The position numbers and the translations under genes were made by a program. A stretch of DNA of 64,000 nt from assembly GCF_000445105.1 (NCBI RefSeq), contig NZ_ATDP01000101.1, forward strand, positions 124,001 through 188,000, written 5' to 3'. The notes below the pieces were generated by a model. That model was given only the letters and a program-made list of their open reading frames with translations, had not been told where the DNA came from and did no database searches. This document shows positions 17,744 through 25,045 of this stretch, piece by piece (position 1 is the first letter of the stretch; the number at the start of each line of letters is the position of its first letter). The stretch is from Sphingobium lactosutens DS20. Lineage in GTDB: Bacteria > Pseudomonadota > Alphaproteobacteria > Sphingomonadales > Sphingomonadaceae.

Positions 17744-19395
17744 GACGCGGGCGTATAATGATAAGGCCCGACCACCGTGCCGACGAAGCCGCCAGCCTTT
17801 TTGGTGCTGAGCAAGGTGGCATCGATATCGTCCGCCAGCGTTTGAGCATGGCCGCCGACAGTATAATCAAATCCCATCGTTCCGCCGGTCATGCGAATGG
17901 TCAGGGTGATGGGACCATCGATCGCGACGGGGGCGGATCGTACCAGCGTATCGGCGTCCGCCGCATCACGGGTATAGAGCGCGACCATCGGTCGACCCGC
18001 GATCTGGGTCACGCCGAAGAAGAGGTTGCTGCGGTCGCTTTGGACCGCCGCGAGGCCCGCGCGGTCGCCATCCTTTTCCGGAACATAGCGTAGCGTCGTT
18101 GAAAAAGTGGCGTTTACATGTTGCTGCCGCCGTCCGATGAACGCCGGCACGCCATCGAGGTCGCCAAGCGGCGCCCCGCTGTCCAGTTCCAGCATGCCGT
18201 TGCTCAGGCGATAGAAGGGCTGTTTGGGTGTGCGAATGCCGATCCACTGCATCGGCAGCTTGGGGCCATCGAATGTTTCGGTATAGGCGATGTCCCCGCT
18301 GGTGGGGAGCGCCGGGGCGGATTGCGGGGGAAGGTCGGGGGCTTTGAGCGTATGGGGAATGGCGTCACCCTTCGGCAAGATTACCGGCCAGCCGTCCTTC
18401 CATGTCACGGGCAGCAGGAATGTTTCGCGGCCGATATTATAATAATCATCGGCATAGGGCCGGACCGCCAGAAATGTCGCCCACCAGTCGCCCTTTTGCG
18501 TCTGCACCAGCTTCGCATGACCGGCGGACCCGATGGGGTCGGGGCGCGCGGGATCAAGGTCGCGCTGCGTCAAAATGGGGTTCTGGTCGAACGGCACATA
18601 AGGGCCGCGCAGGGATTTGGCGCGCAACACGACCTGTGAGTGATTGACGCTGGTGCCGCCCTCTGCCGCGGTCAGATAATAATAGCCGTCCTTGCGGAAA
18701 ATATGCGGACCTTCGATCCACACGGGCTTTTTGCTGATGTCGACACCGCCGTTGATGAGCTGCGTACTCTCGCCCACCATCTTGCCGGCGCGCCAGTCAT
18801 ATTCCTGGATCCAGATGGCGCGATGGCCGTCATAGCGGGGCGGCTCGTCGGGCGCGCGGTTATTGACGATATAGGCCTTGTCCCCCTCCCAATATAACGA
18901 CGGGTCGATGCCTTCGAAGGGGAGCCAGACAGGGTCCGACCAGGGGCCGGCCGGATCGTCTGCTGTGATGACAAAGTTGCCACCGCATTCAACGCAGGTG
19001 TTGACGATGTAGAAGCGGCCGTCGTGCCAGCTGATGTCAGGCGCGAAGACGGCCTGCGAGATGCGCCGGCCGGTAAAGTCGAGCTGGCTGGGGCGGTCGA
19101 TTGCGTTGGCGATCTGGGTCCAGTGCACAAGGTCTTTCGACGTGAACACCGGCAGACCCGGAAAATGCGCAAAGGAACTGTTGACGAGATAATAGACGTC
19201 GCCGACCCGCGTTACCGACGGATCGGGATAGTAACCGGCCAATATGGGATTGCGAAATTCGCCCTCTTGCGGCGCGACGCCTTTATCCGCCTGGCCACTG
19301 TAGCGAAACTGGTCGAACCGCGCGGGGGCGGCAGGAAGGGCGCTTGATACACTCAGCAGCAGCGCTGCACATAGAGCTTTCCTGCGGTGGCGCAT
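17740..19395 (-). CDS. GH43 beta-xylosidase-like enzyme with C-terminal lectin-like domain
   Basis: An exported 551-residue GH43 enzyme. The triad is visible: Asp58 in YYPDPS, Asp164 in GIDPSLY and Glu228 in WIEGPH. The C-terminal 200 residues resemble the concanavalin-like GH43_C2 domain of beta-1,4-xylosidases. A signal peptide precedes PAAPARFDQF. The start was set at the ATG at 19395, nine bases after GGGGAG; an ATG two codons upstream (19401) is possible, while the longer frame to 19470 would run through the operator box. First gene of a minus-strand operon with the second GH43 (ATGA overlap) and GH27. The perfect box 61 bp upstream points to xylose-responsive control. Confidence 0.87.
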   Translation of the reverse strand: MRHRRKALCAALLLSVSSALPAAPARFDQFRYSGQADKGVAPQEGEFRNPILAGYYPDPSVTRVGDVYYLVNSSFAHFPGLPVFTSKDLVHWTQIANAIDRPSQLDFTGRRISQAVFAPDISWHDGRFYIVNTCVECGGNFVITADDPAGPWSDPVWLPFEGIDPSLYWEGDKAYIVNNRAPDEPPRYDGHRAIWIQEYDWRAGKMVGESTQLINGGVDISKKPVWIEGPHIFRKDGYYYLTAAEGGTSVNHSQVVLRAKSLRGPYVPFDQNPILTQRDLDPARPDPIGSAGHAKLVQTQKGDWWATFLAVRPYADDYYNIGRETFLLPVTWKDGWPVILPKGDAIPHTLKAPDLPPQSAPALPTSGDIAYTETFDGPKLPMQWIGIRTPKQPFYRLSNGMLELDSGAPLGDLDGVPAFIGRRQQHVNATFSTTLRYVPEKDGDRAGLAAVQSDRSNLFFGVTQIAGRPMVALYTRDAADADTLVRSAPVAIDGPITLTIRMTGGTMGFDYTVGGHAQTLADDIDATLLSTKKAGGFVGTVVGPYHYTPAS

Positions 19396-19455
19396 CGGCA
19401 TCTTCTCCCCTACGGACGGCGCGGGCGGTTCCCGCTTACCTACGTCCATCAGCAT

Positions 19456-19469
19456 TGATAGCGCTATCA
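19456..19469. promoter_or_regulatory. Perfect operator palindrome before the GH43-GH43-GH27 operon
   Basis: TGATAGCGCTATCA is a perfect 14-bp palindrome between the GH43 start and the 3' end of the lactonase gene. It is the clearest member of the box family in this window and is typical of LacI-type repressor sites. Confidence 0.72.
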
Positions 19470-19510
19470 CTCTTGCTTGTCGAGGGGAACGGGCCAGTGC
19501 GGTCCGGCAA

Positions 19511-20518
19511 TCAGGATGTGCGCAAGGGGACCACGGCCAGCATGTCGCTGGACGTCAGGAACAGACTTTTGCCCATGTCCCCGATGCAACAATTAGCGAT
19601 CGCCTTGCCCGTACGAATGACACCCAGGCGTCGGCCGTCGGGCGCACAGACATGGACGCCACCCGGCCCGGTCGCAAAGACATGGCCATCCGGCGCCACA
19701 TCCATGCCATCGGGCAATCCCGGCTCGCCCGCGGCAAGTTCGGCATGCAGGTCCAGGAACAGACGGGGGCTGCCCGTCTGGCCCTTAGCATCAATCGGAT
19801 AGGCCTGCACTTGCGGACGTTTTTCGTCGGACAGCGCCAGATAAAGCGTGGCGCCGTCGGGCGAAAGGCCAAGGCCATTGGGGCGGCGATGGCTGCGATC
19901 GAGCAATGTGACGGCGCCGTCGGGATCAAGCCGGAACAGCCCGCAGAAATCCAGCTCGCGCAGCGGCGATTCGTCCGCCTGCGCCAGGCCATAGGGCGGA
20001 TCGGTGAAATAGATGGCCCCGGACGGCGCGACGCACAGGTCGTTGGGACTGTTGAAACGCTTGCCGTCATAACGATCCGCCAGGATCGTGCGCTGCTTGG
20101 TGCGCAGGTCGATCTGGACGATGGCGCGCGTACCGCTGTCCGCGCCTGCCAACATGCCGCCAGGCGTGATCGCAATGCCGTTGAGGCCCGGCTCCCTTAT
20201 TCCCTCTGGCACAATTGTCTGCAAACCAGACGGGGACAGGAAGGGCGTGACGCCCTGCGCCTTTGTCCAGCGATACAGGATGTTGGACGGTGGATCGTTG
20301 AACAGCAGATAATCGCCCTGAGGCACCCAGGCCGGCCCTTCGGCCCAGCGATAGCCACGCGCGATGACCTTTACCTGCGCGTCCGGCGCAAGAATGCGAT
20401 CGAGCGCCGGATCGAGCCGGTCAATGCGGGGCGCGGCCATGCCGTCCGCCGCTTGTGCCAGCATGGACGTGAGCGGAATCGTGGCCAAGCCGGCGAGGAT
20501 CGTGCGACGGCCGATCAT
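19511..20518 (-). CDS. Exported SMP-30/gluconolactonase family lactonase
   Basis: A 335-residue six-bladed propeller of the SMP-30/gluconolactonase family that hydrolyses aldonolactones to aldonates. Typical blocks: WAEGPAWVP, FNDPPSN, FNSPNDLCVAPSGAIYFTDPPYGL, RRPNGLGLSPD and PDGMDVAPDG, including the Glu and Asn/Asp metal ligands. The N-terminus MIGRRTILAGL looks like a twin-arginine signal, so it should act in the periplasm. The ATG at 20518 overlaps the stop of the upstream oxidoreductase by ATGA. This coupling and the shared export route suggest it opens the lactone made by the GFOR-like enzyme, as in Zymomonas. A longer in-frame extension lies within the upstream gene and is unlikely to be used. 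Confidence 0.87.
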   Translation of the reverse strand: MIGRRTILAGLATIPLTSMLAQAADGMAAPRIDRLDPALDRILAPDAQVKVIARGYRWAEGPAWVPQGDYLLFNDPPSNILYRWTKAQGVTPFLSPSGLQTIVPEGIREPGLNGIAITPGGMLAGADSGTRAIVQIDLRTKQRTILADRYDGKRFNSPNDLCVAPSGAIYFTDPPYGLAQADESPLRELDFCGLFRLDPDGAVTLLDRSHRRPNGLGLSPDGATLYLALSDEKRPQVQAYPIDAKGQTGSPRLFLDLHAELAAGEPGLPDGMDVAPDGHVFATGPGGVHVCAPDGRRLGVIRTGKAIANCCIGDMGKSLFLTSSDMLAVVPLRTS

Positions 20519-21615
20519 GCGGTCATGGCGATGGTGCGCCCCTCCGCCGCCGAACGATAAATGGCTTCGATAACGCGCAGGTCGGCGAGGCCTTCTTCTC
20601 CCGGCGCGATCGGCGTGGTGCCATTCAGGATGCATTCCGCAAGATGGTCAAGCTGCCCGGCAAACTGGTTCTTGGCCGGGACAGGGAGGACGCGCGGAGC
20701 GACAACACCGTCCTTCCGGATGCGCATGGCATGGCCTTCATAAGGGGTTGCCGGCTCCATGTCGATCCAGCCCTGGGTGCCGACCACACGATAGGCATTA
20801 TGCGCCGAACTGTAGCTCGACACGCAGGTCGCCTCGATACCCGATGGGAAGCGCAGCAGGAAGCTGATCCGGTCTTCGACAGTGCGGAAGCGGGGGTCGG
20901 ACCGGTCGGTCGCCTCGATCGCGCTGACCGACACGGGTTCCTCCCCACTGAGATAGCGCGTTGCGTTGAGGCTGTAGATGCCAATGTCCATCAGCGACCC
21001 GCCGCCCGATAACGGGCGATCAAGCCGCCACTGGTTGGGCTGGATGGGGAAACCATGTTCAGAGGTGATGATGCGCGTCGGCCCGACATGCCCGCGCCGC
21101 GCCAGGTCAATGGCCAGACGATTATAGGGTTCGAACCGCGACCGGTAGCCGATCATCAACAGCTTGCCGGCCTTGCGGCTGGCGTCGATCATCGCCTGGC
21201 ATTCAGCCACGGATATGGCCATCGGCTTTTCGCACATGACATGCTTACCCGCCTGCGCCGCCCGGATGCTATATTCCGCATGCATGCTGTTGGGCAGCAC
21301 GACATACACCACGTCGATGTCCGGATTGTCGCGAATGCGATCATAATTGGCATAGCTGTAGCGGTGCGTCGCCGGGATATTATATTGCTCGCCATAGCGT
21401 TGCAATTTTTCGGGCGTGCCGCTGACCAGCGCCACCAAGCGCGCATGTTCGCAGCCGGCGAAATTGGGCATGATCTGCCGCGTAGCGTAAGAGCCAAGCC
21501 CGACTATCGCATAGCCGATCGGTCGCTGCGCGGCCCGGGCTGCCCCCGCGCCCATGGCGGAGAGGGCCAACCCCGCGCCAACCGTTTTCAATGCCGATCG
21601 TCGCGATCCGTCCAT
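20515..21615 (-). CDS. gfo: Tat-exported glucose-fructose / aldose oxidoreductase-like Gfo/Idh/MocA enzyme
   Basis: A 366-residue Gfo/Idh/MocA oxidoreductase closely resembling Zymomonas glucose-fructose oxidoreductase, which oxidises an aldose to its lactone while reducing another sugar on bound NADP. SRRSALK at 4-10 is a twin-arginine signal. The Rossmann start GYAIVGLGSY, the block LPNSMHAEYSIRAAQAGKHV, Cys-Glu-Lys-Pro at 128-131, and GGGSLMDIGIYSLN (Asp210, Tyr214) match that subfamily. The long proline-rich arm of the Zymomonas enzyme before the Rossmann fold is nearly absent, so cofactor retention may differ, and Caulobacter aldose-aldose oxidoreductase is an alternative model. Followed by the lactonase through an ATGA overlap. 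Substrate (glucose, xylose, arabinose) unproven. Confidence 0.83.
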   Translation of the reverse strand: MDGSRRSALKTVGAGLALSAMGAGAARAAQRPIGYAIVGLGSYATRQIMPNFAGCEHARLVALVSGTPEKLQRYGEQYNIPATHRYSYANYDRIRDNPDIDVVYVVLPNSMHAEYSIRAAQAGKHVMCEKPMAISVAECQAMIDASRKAGKLLMIGYRSRFEPYNRLAIDLARRGHVGPTRIITSEHGFPIQPNQWRLDRPLSGGGSLMDIGIYSLNATRYLSGEEPVSVSAIEATDRSDPRFRTVEDRISFLLRFPSGIEATCVSSYSSAHNAYRVVGTQGWIDMEPATPYEGHAMRIRKDGVVAPRVLPVPAKNQFAGQLDHLAECILNGTTPIAPGEEGLADLRVIEAIYRSAAEGRTIAMTA

Positions 21616-21677
21616 GACTTATTCTCCCGTTGCGCCAAGCGCCTTGCTTCGCCCTGTAACAGGTCGGAACGACCTTT

Positions 21678-21983
21678 TCAGTCAGCCATTTTGCTCGGCG
21701 ATCGATCGGAGGCGTCCGGCAGCCAGGCGAGCGAATTGGCGATGATCGCGACCTGCGTGCGGTTGCGCACGTTGAGCTTGCGCATCAGGGCAGTCATATG
21801 GACCTTCACCGTCGCTTCGGCCATGCCGAGCTCATAGGCGATCTGCTTGTTGAGCAAACCGGAGTGGACGCAACGCATGACCTTCATCTGCGTGGGGGTA
21901 AGGCGAGGCGGCGTGACAGCTGCCGGCGCGGGTGGGCCATTGTCGTGAACGCGATAGCCGTGCGGATTCGAGGCGACGTGCAT
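21678..21983 (-). CDS. Small stand-alone LuxR-type HTH regulator
   Basis: A 101-residue protein consisting almost only of a LuxR/GerE helix-turn-helix (LTPTQMKVMRCVHSGLLNKQIAYELGMAEATVKVHMTALMRKL as the conserved block, about residues 28-75). No receiver or sensory domain is encoded upstream in any frame, so it is either a naturally small regulator or the surviving end of a response regulator. AGAGGGAAG precedes the ATG. It lies 62 bp upstream of the GFOR-like gene on the same strand and might control the oxidation module. Target unknown. Confidence 0.75.
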   Translation of the reverse strand: MHVASNPHGYRVHDNGPPAPAAVTPPRLTPTQMKVMRCVHSGLLNKQIAYELGMAEATVKVHMTALMRKLNVRNRTQVAIIANSLAWLPDASDRSPSKMAD

Positions 21984-22265
21984 CTTCCCTCTCCCTGTTC
22001 CGGTTCAGAATCTACCAAGTTTCTTCTGACTAGGATTCGTTAGCGTTATCCTATGGCCACTGGTCATACAGGTTCAAGCAAAAATATCAAATATGCCGCG
22101 TTTATTCTGGATATCTTGCTTTTACTGACTAAAGCTGTCTAACAGATTTTAGAAAGTACGGACGTTTTCACCGAGTCCTTGGTTAGCGAAAACATGGGGG
22201 AAGAGGATGACGATAGCACTGCGTCGGCTTGATCGGGGCCTGCACTGTCCGAAAGGGGGCCGCCT
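21984..22265. promoter_or_regulatory. Divergent control region between LuxR-type gene and gntP
   Basis: A 282-bp noncoding region with an AT-rich core at about 22070-22160, probably holding promoters for both directions. A weak box-like sequence, CGTTAGCGTTATCC, lies at 22038-22051. I see no gene here. Confidence 0.5.
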
Positions 22266-23612
22266 GTGACCCCCGCCGATTATCGGCTGATCGCAGCGGC
22301 CATCATCGGCATTGCGCTTTCCATCATCCTGATCATCCGCGGACGATTGCACCCCTTCGTGGGATTGCTCTGCGGCGCGTTTACGGTTGGCCTTCTGGCC
22401 GGACTTCCCATGGAGGAAACAGCCAAGGCCGTCGAAAAAGGCGCTGGCGCGATCCTTGGCGGCACCGGACTTGTGGTCGCGCTCGGCCTCGGGCTCGGGG
22501 CCATGTTGCAACTTTCCGATGGCGCCGGCGGTCTTGCCCGCGCGGCGTTGCGAGTGTCGGGCGCGCGCGGCGCGCCTTGGGCAAGTCTTCTGACGGCCAT
22601 CGTCATTGGCCTGCCCCTGTTTTTCGAGACCGGGCTGGTCTTGCTATTGCCGATCGTCGCGTCGGCGGCCGCGGCTTTGCCGGCCGGCCAGAATGGCGAC
22701 ACGGCAAAGCTGCGCCTCATGCTGCCAGCGTTGTCGGGCCTGTCCGTCGTTCATGCACTGGTGCCACCGCATCCGGGGCCCTTGCTGGCCGTCAATGCTT
22801 TGGGCGCCAATCTGGGCCTCACGCTTCTTTACGGGCTGATCGTCGGTATTCCGACCGCGATCATCGCGGGTCCGCTCTTGGCACGCTTCACCGCCCCGGG
22901 CGTGAAGCTCAGCCCCCCCTTGCTTGATCCGGTCCGGGCCGATGTGCCGACGCCCTCGGTGAGACGGGCATTGACGGCCGTGTTGCTGCCCGTCGTCCTC
23001 ATCGCCGCAGGACAAGCGGTTGCCCTGATGCCCGCGCCCGTGGCCGCGCACTTCACCTGGCTGGCCTGGGTAAGCGATCCCGTCGTAGCGCTGCTGGTCG
23101 CGACGCTGGTGGCCTTGCCGCTGCTCTTTGGTCGCCGAATAACCGAAAGCCGGATTCAGGGCGCGATCTGGACCGAAGCGATGACCCCGGCCGGCGGCAT
23201 CATCCTGGCGATCGGCGCAGGCGGCGCGCTCAAGCAGGTGCTGGTGACCGCCGGCCTGTCCGACCTTCTGGTGCGGTTGGCGGACGGCGGCGCAATCTCG
23301 CCGCTGGTACTGGCCTGGGGCGTATCGGTCTGCATCCGCCTGGCGACCGGTTCGGCGACGGTGGCGACGATCACTACGGCCGGCGTGATGCAAGGGCTGG
23401 TGGCCGCGTCCGGCGTGGACCCTGAATGGATGGTGCTGGCGATCGGAGCGGGATCGCTATTTTTCAGCCATGTCAATGATCCCGGTTTCTGGCTGGTGAA
23501 AAGCTATCTCGGCACCGATATGGCAGGGACGTTCCAGACCTGGTCCATCATGGAAACTGTGGTGGCGGTGGTCGGCCTGCTGCTGGTAATGCTGGCGAGC
23601 AGCATAATCTAG
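22266..23612 (+). CDS. gntP: GntP family gluconate:proton symporter
   Basis: A 448-residue inner-membrane permease of the GntP family, importing gluconate or related aldonates with protons. About 12-14 hydrophobic segments. GAGAILGGTGLVVALGLGLG, LVPPHPGPLLA and VNDPGFWLVKSYLG are family blocks. The start is GTG at 22266 with AAGGGGG six bases before. Followed by a GntR regulator and a gluconokinase, making a gluconate uptake and phosphorylation unit. With the exported oxidoreductase and lactonase behind it, it likely imports the aldonate made in the periplasm. Confidence 0.9.
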   Translation: MTPADYRLIAAAIIGIALSIILIIRGRLHPFVGLLCGAFTVGLLAGLPMEETAKAVEKGAGAILGGTGLVVALGLGLGAMLQLSDGAGGLARAALRVSGARGAPWASLLTAIVIGLPLFFETGLVLLLPIVASAAAALPAGQNGDTAKLRLMLPALSGLSVVHALVPPHPGPLLAVNALGANLGLTLLYGLIVGIPTAIIAGPLLARFTAPGVKLSPPLLDPVRADVPTPSVRRALTAVLLPVVLIAAGQAVALMPAPVAAHFTWLAWVSDPVVALLVATLVALPLLFGRRITESRIQGAIWTEAMTPAGGIILAIGAGGALKQVLVTAGLSDLLVRLADGGAISPLVLAWGVSVCIRLATGSATVATITTAGVMQGLVAASGVDPEWMVLAIGAGSLFFSHVNDPGFWLVKSYLGTDMAGTFQTWSIMETVVAVVGLLLVMLASSII

Positions 23613-23655
23613 GGAGCGGAGCCGTCATGGCCATCGCAGCAGCACGGGCGACGTC

Positions 23656-24333
23656 ATGAGCCAGATCCGGTTGTCCGATCAGGCCTATGCCGGCATCGTC
23701 GAGATCATCAAGTCGGAGGATCTGGAAGTCGGCGCGCGCCTGCCGTCAGAGGCGAAGCTCGCGGAAACCTTTGGCGTGTCGCGCGCCATCGTGCGCGAAG
23801 CGCTGGTGCGGCTCGCGTCGGACGGCATTACAGAGGCGCGGCGAGGCGCCGGGTCCTTCGTCAAGAGCCGGCCTTCCGAGCGGCTGGCAGCCTTCATGCC
23901 GATGAGCGAATTGTCTACGACGCTGGGCAGTTATGAAGTGCGTTTCGTGCTGGAGGCGGAGGCGGCCCGGCTGGCGGCAACCCGCCGAACCGCGCAGGAA
24001 ATGGCGCATGTGGAGGAAGGCATGGCGCTGCTGCGCGAGGCTTTGCTGTCCAGTGAGCCAGCCCATGCCGAAGACATGGACCTGCACCGGCGGATCGCGG
24101 CGGCGACCGGCAATCCCGCCTTCATCCAGGCGTTCGATGCGCTGTGGCCCGATGTCGAAAAGATCATGCGCGCAGGCGTCGACATTTCCCGGTCCCGGCC
24201 CCCGGAAGTCGTCGAAACGATGCTGCGAGAACATGAAGTGATCGTCGCCGCCATTCGCGCGCAGGACCCTGAGGGCGCGGCGCTGGCGATGCGCTGGCAT
24301 TTGTGGGAGGGACGCCGGCGGCTGATGCCCTGA
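23656..24333 (+). CDS. FadR-subfamily GntR transcriptional regulator
   Basis: A 225-residue regulator with an N-terminal winged helix (residues about 8-75, with GARLPSEAKLAETFGVSRAIVREAL) and a C-terminal FCD all-helical ligand domain (EVRFVLEAEAARLAA, HRRIAAATGN, REHEVIVAAI). The FCD histidines and aspartate that bind metal and carboxylate ligands appear retained. It starts 43 bp after gntP and faces the convergent kinase gene, so it probably represses the gluconate genes in response to an aldonate. The regulated site was not identified. Confidence 0.85.
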   Translation: MSQIRLSDQAYAGIVEIIKSEDLEVGARLPSEAKLAETFGVSRAIVREALVRLASDGITEARRGAGSFVKSRPSERLAAFMPMSELSTTLGSYEVRFVLEAEAARLAATRRTAQEMAHVEEGMALLREALLSSEPAHAEDMDLHRRIAAATGNPAFIQAFDALWPDVEKIMRAGVDISRSRPPEVVETMLREHEVIVAAIRAQDPEGAALAMRWHLWEGRRRLMP

Positions 24334-24345
24334 CGCTCTGGCCGA

Positions 24346-24933
24346 TCAGCGCAGCCAGTGCAGCACTGCATCCCGCAATGCGGCGGGGTCTGCGTCTGTA
24401 TTCAGGATCAGGGCGTCTTCATCCTGACCTGGCCGCTCCAGCGTTGCCAGCTGGCTGTCGAGCAGACTGGTCGGCATATAATGGTTGGCCCGAGACGCCA
24501 GCCTTGCGAGCAGGCGTTCGCGGCTATTTTCCAGCAGGATGAACCGCACGGGCGTTGCAATGGCGGCGTGCAGCCGCGCCCGATAGGCCGCGCGCAACGC
24601 GGAACAGGCGATCACCGTGCGGCCATGGGTCGCAACGGCGGCATTGGCTGCCAGGCCGATGCGATCAAGCCAGGGCCAGCGATCTTCGTCGGACAGGGGG
24701 CAGCCCGCGCGCATCTTGGCCACCGCTTCGGGCGCGTGGAAGTCATCGCCTTCCAGAAAGGGTGCGTCCAGTGCCGCCCCCAGCAGTGATCCGAGCGTGG
24801 ACTTGCCGCAGCCGCTGACCCCCATCACGATGACGGCAAAATTCGGCGTGGCAGCGGGGTCAGGTAGGGGCGACAAAGCAGGTCCTCGCAATCGGTGCGA
24901 AACCCCTGCACAGGCGTCGCTATGTGGGATCAT
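24346..24933 (-). CDS. gntK: Gluconokinase
   Basis: A P-loop sugar-acid kinase of about 195 residues phosphorylating gluconate to 6-phosphogluconate for the Entner-Doudoroff or pentose phosphate routes. Walker A is GVSGCGKST at 38-46, followed by LEGDDFHAPEAVAKMRAGCPLSDEDRWPWL, a gluconokinase signature. CSALRAAYRARL and LLARLASRANHYMPTSLL complete the family pattern. The N-terminal 20 or so residues are not conserved; a TTG start near 24873, preceded by GAGGA, would give a tighter protein, so the start is uncertain. Convergent with the GntR gene, 12 bp apart. Confidence 0.9.
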   Translation of the reverse strand: MIPHSDACAGVSHRLRGPALSPLPDPAATPNFAVIVMGVSGCGKSTLGSLLGAALDAPFLEGDDFHAPEAVAKMRAGCPLSDEDRWPWLDRIGLAANAAVATHGRTVIACSALRAAYRARLHAAIATPVRFILLENSRERLLARLASRANHYMPTSLLDSQLATLERPGQDEDALILNTDADPAALRDAVLHWLR

Positions 24934-24964
24934 GCTATAGGAGCGCGGGCCAACCCCTGAAAAC

Positions 24965-24987
24965 TACGACCTTTGTCGCAAGTGCCC
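24965..24987. promoter_or_regulatory. Shared upstream motif, copy 1 (locus 2)
   Basis: Contains ACGACCTTTGTCGC followed by AAGTGC. Nearly the same string, with a better inverted repeat, occurs at 28097-28121 before the receptor gene. This copy lies 58 bp upstream of the beta-helix gene start. A common regulator or promoter is inferred. Confidence 0.5.
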
Positions 24988-25045
24988 CAACCCCCATGGT
25001 CCTTTAGCGCTTATTCCTGGATGCAATGATTTGGGAGAGGCGATG

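Noticed and set aside
24999..25014. Possible box (CTTTAGCGCTTATT) before the first beta-helix gene
   Set aside because: Outer arms do not match; the core hexamer is short enough to occur by chance.
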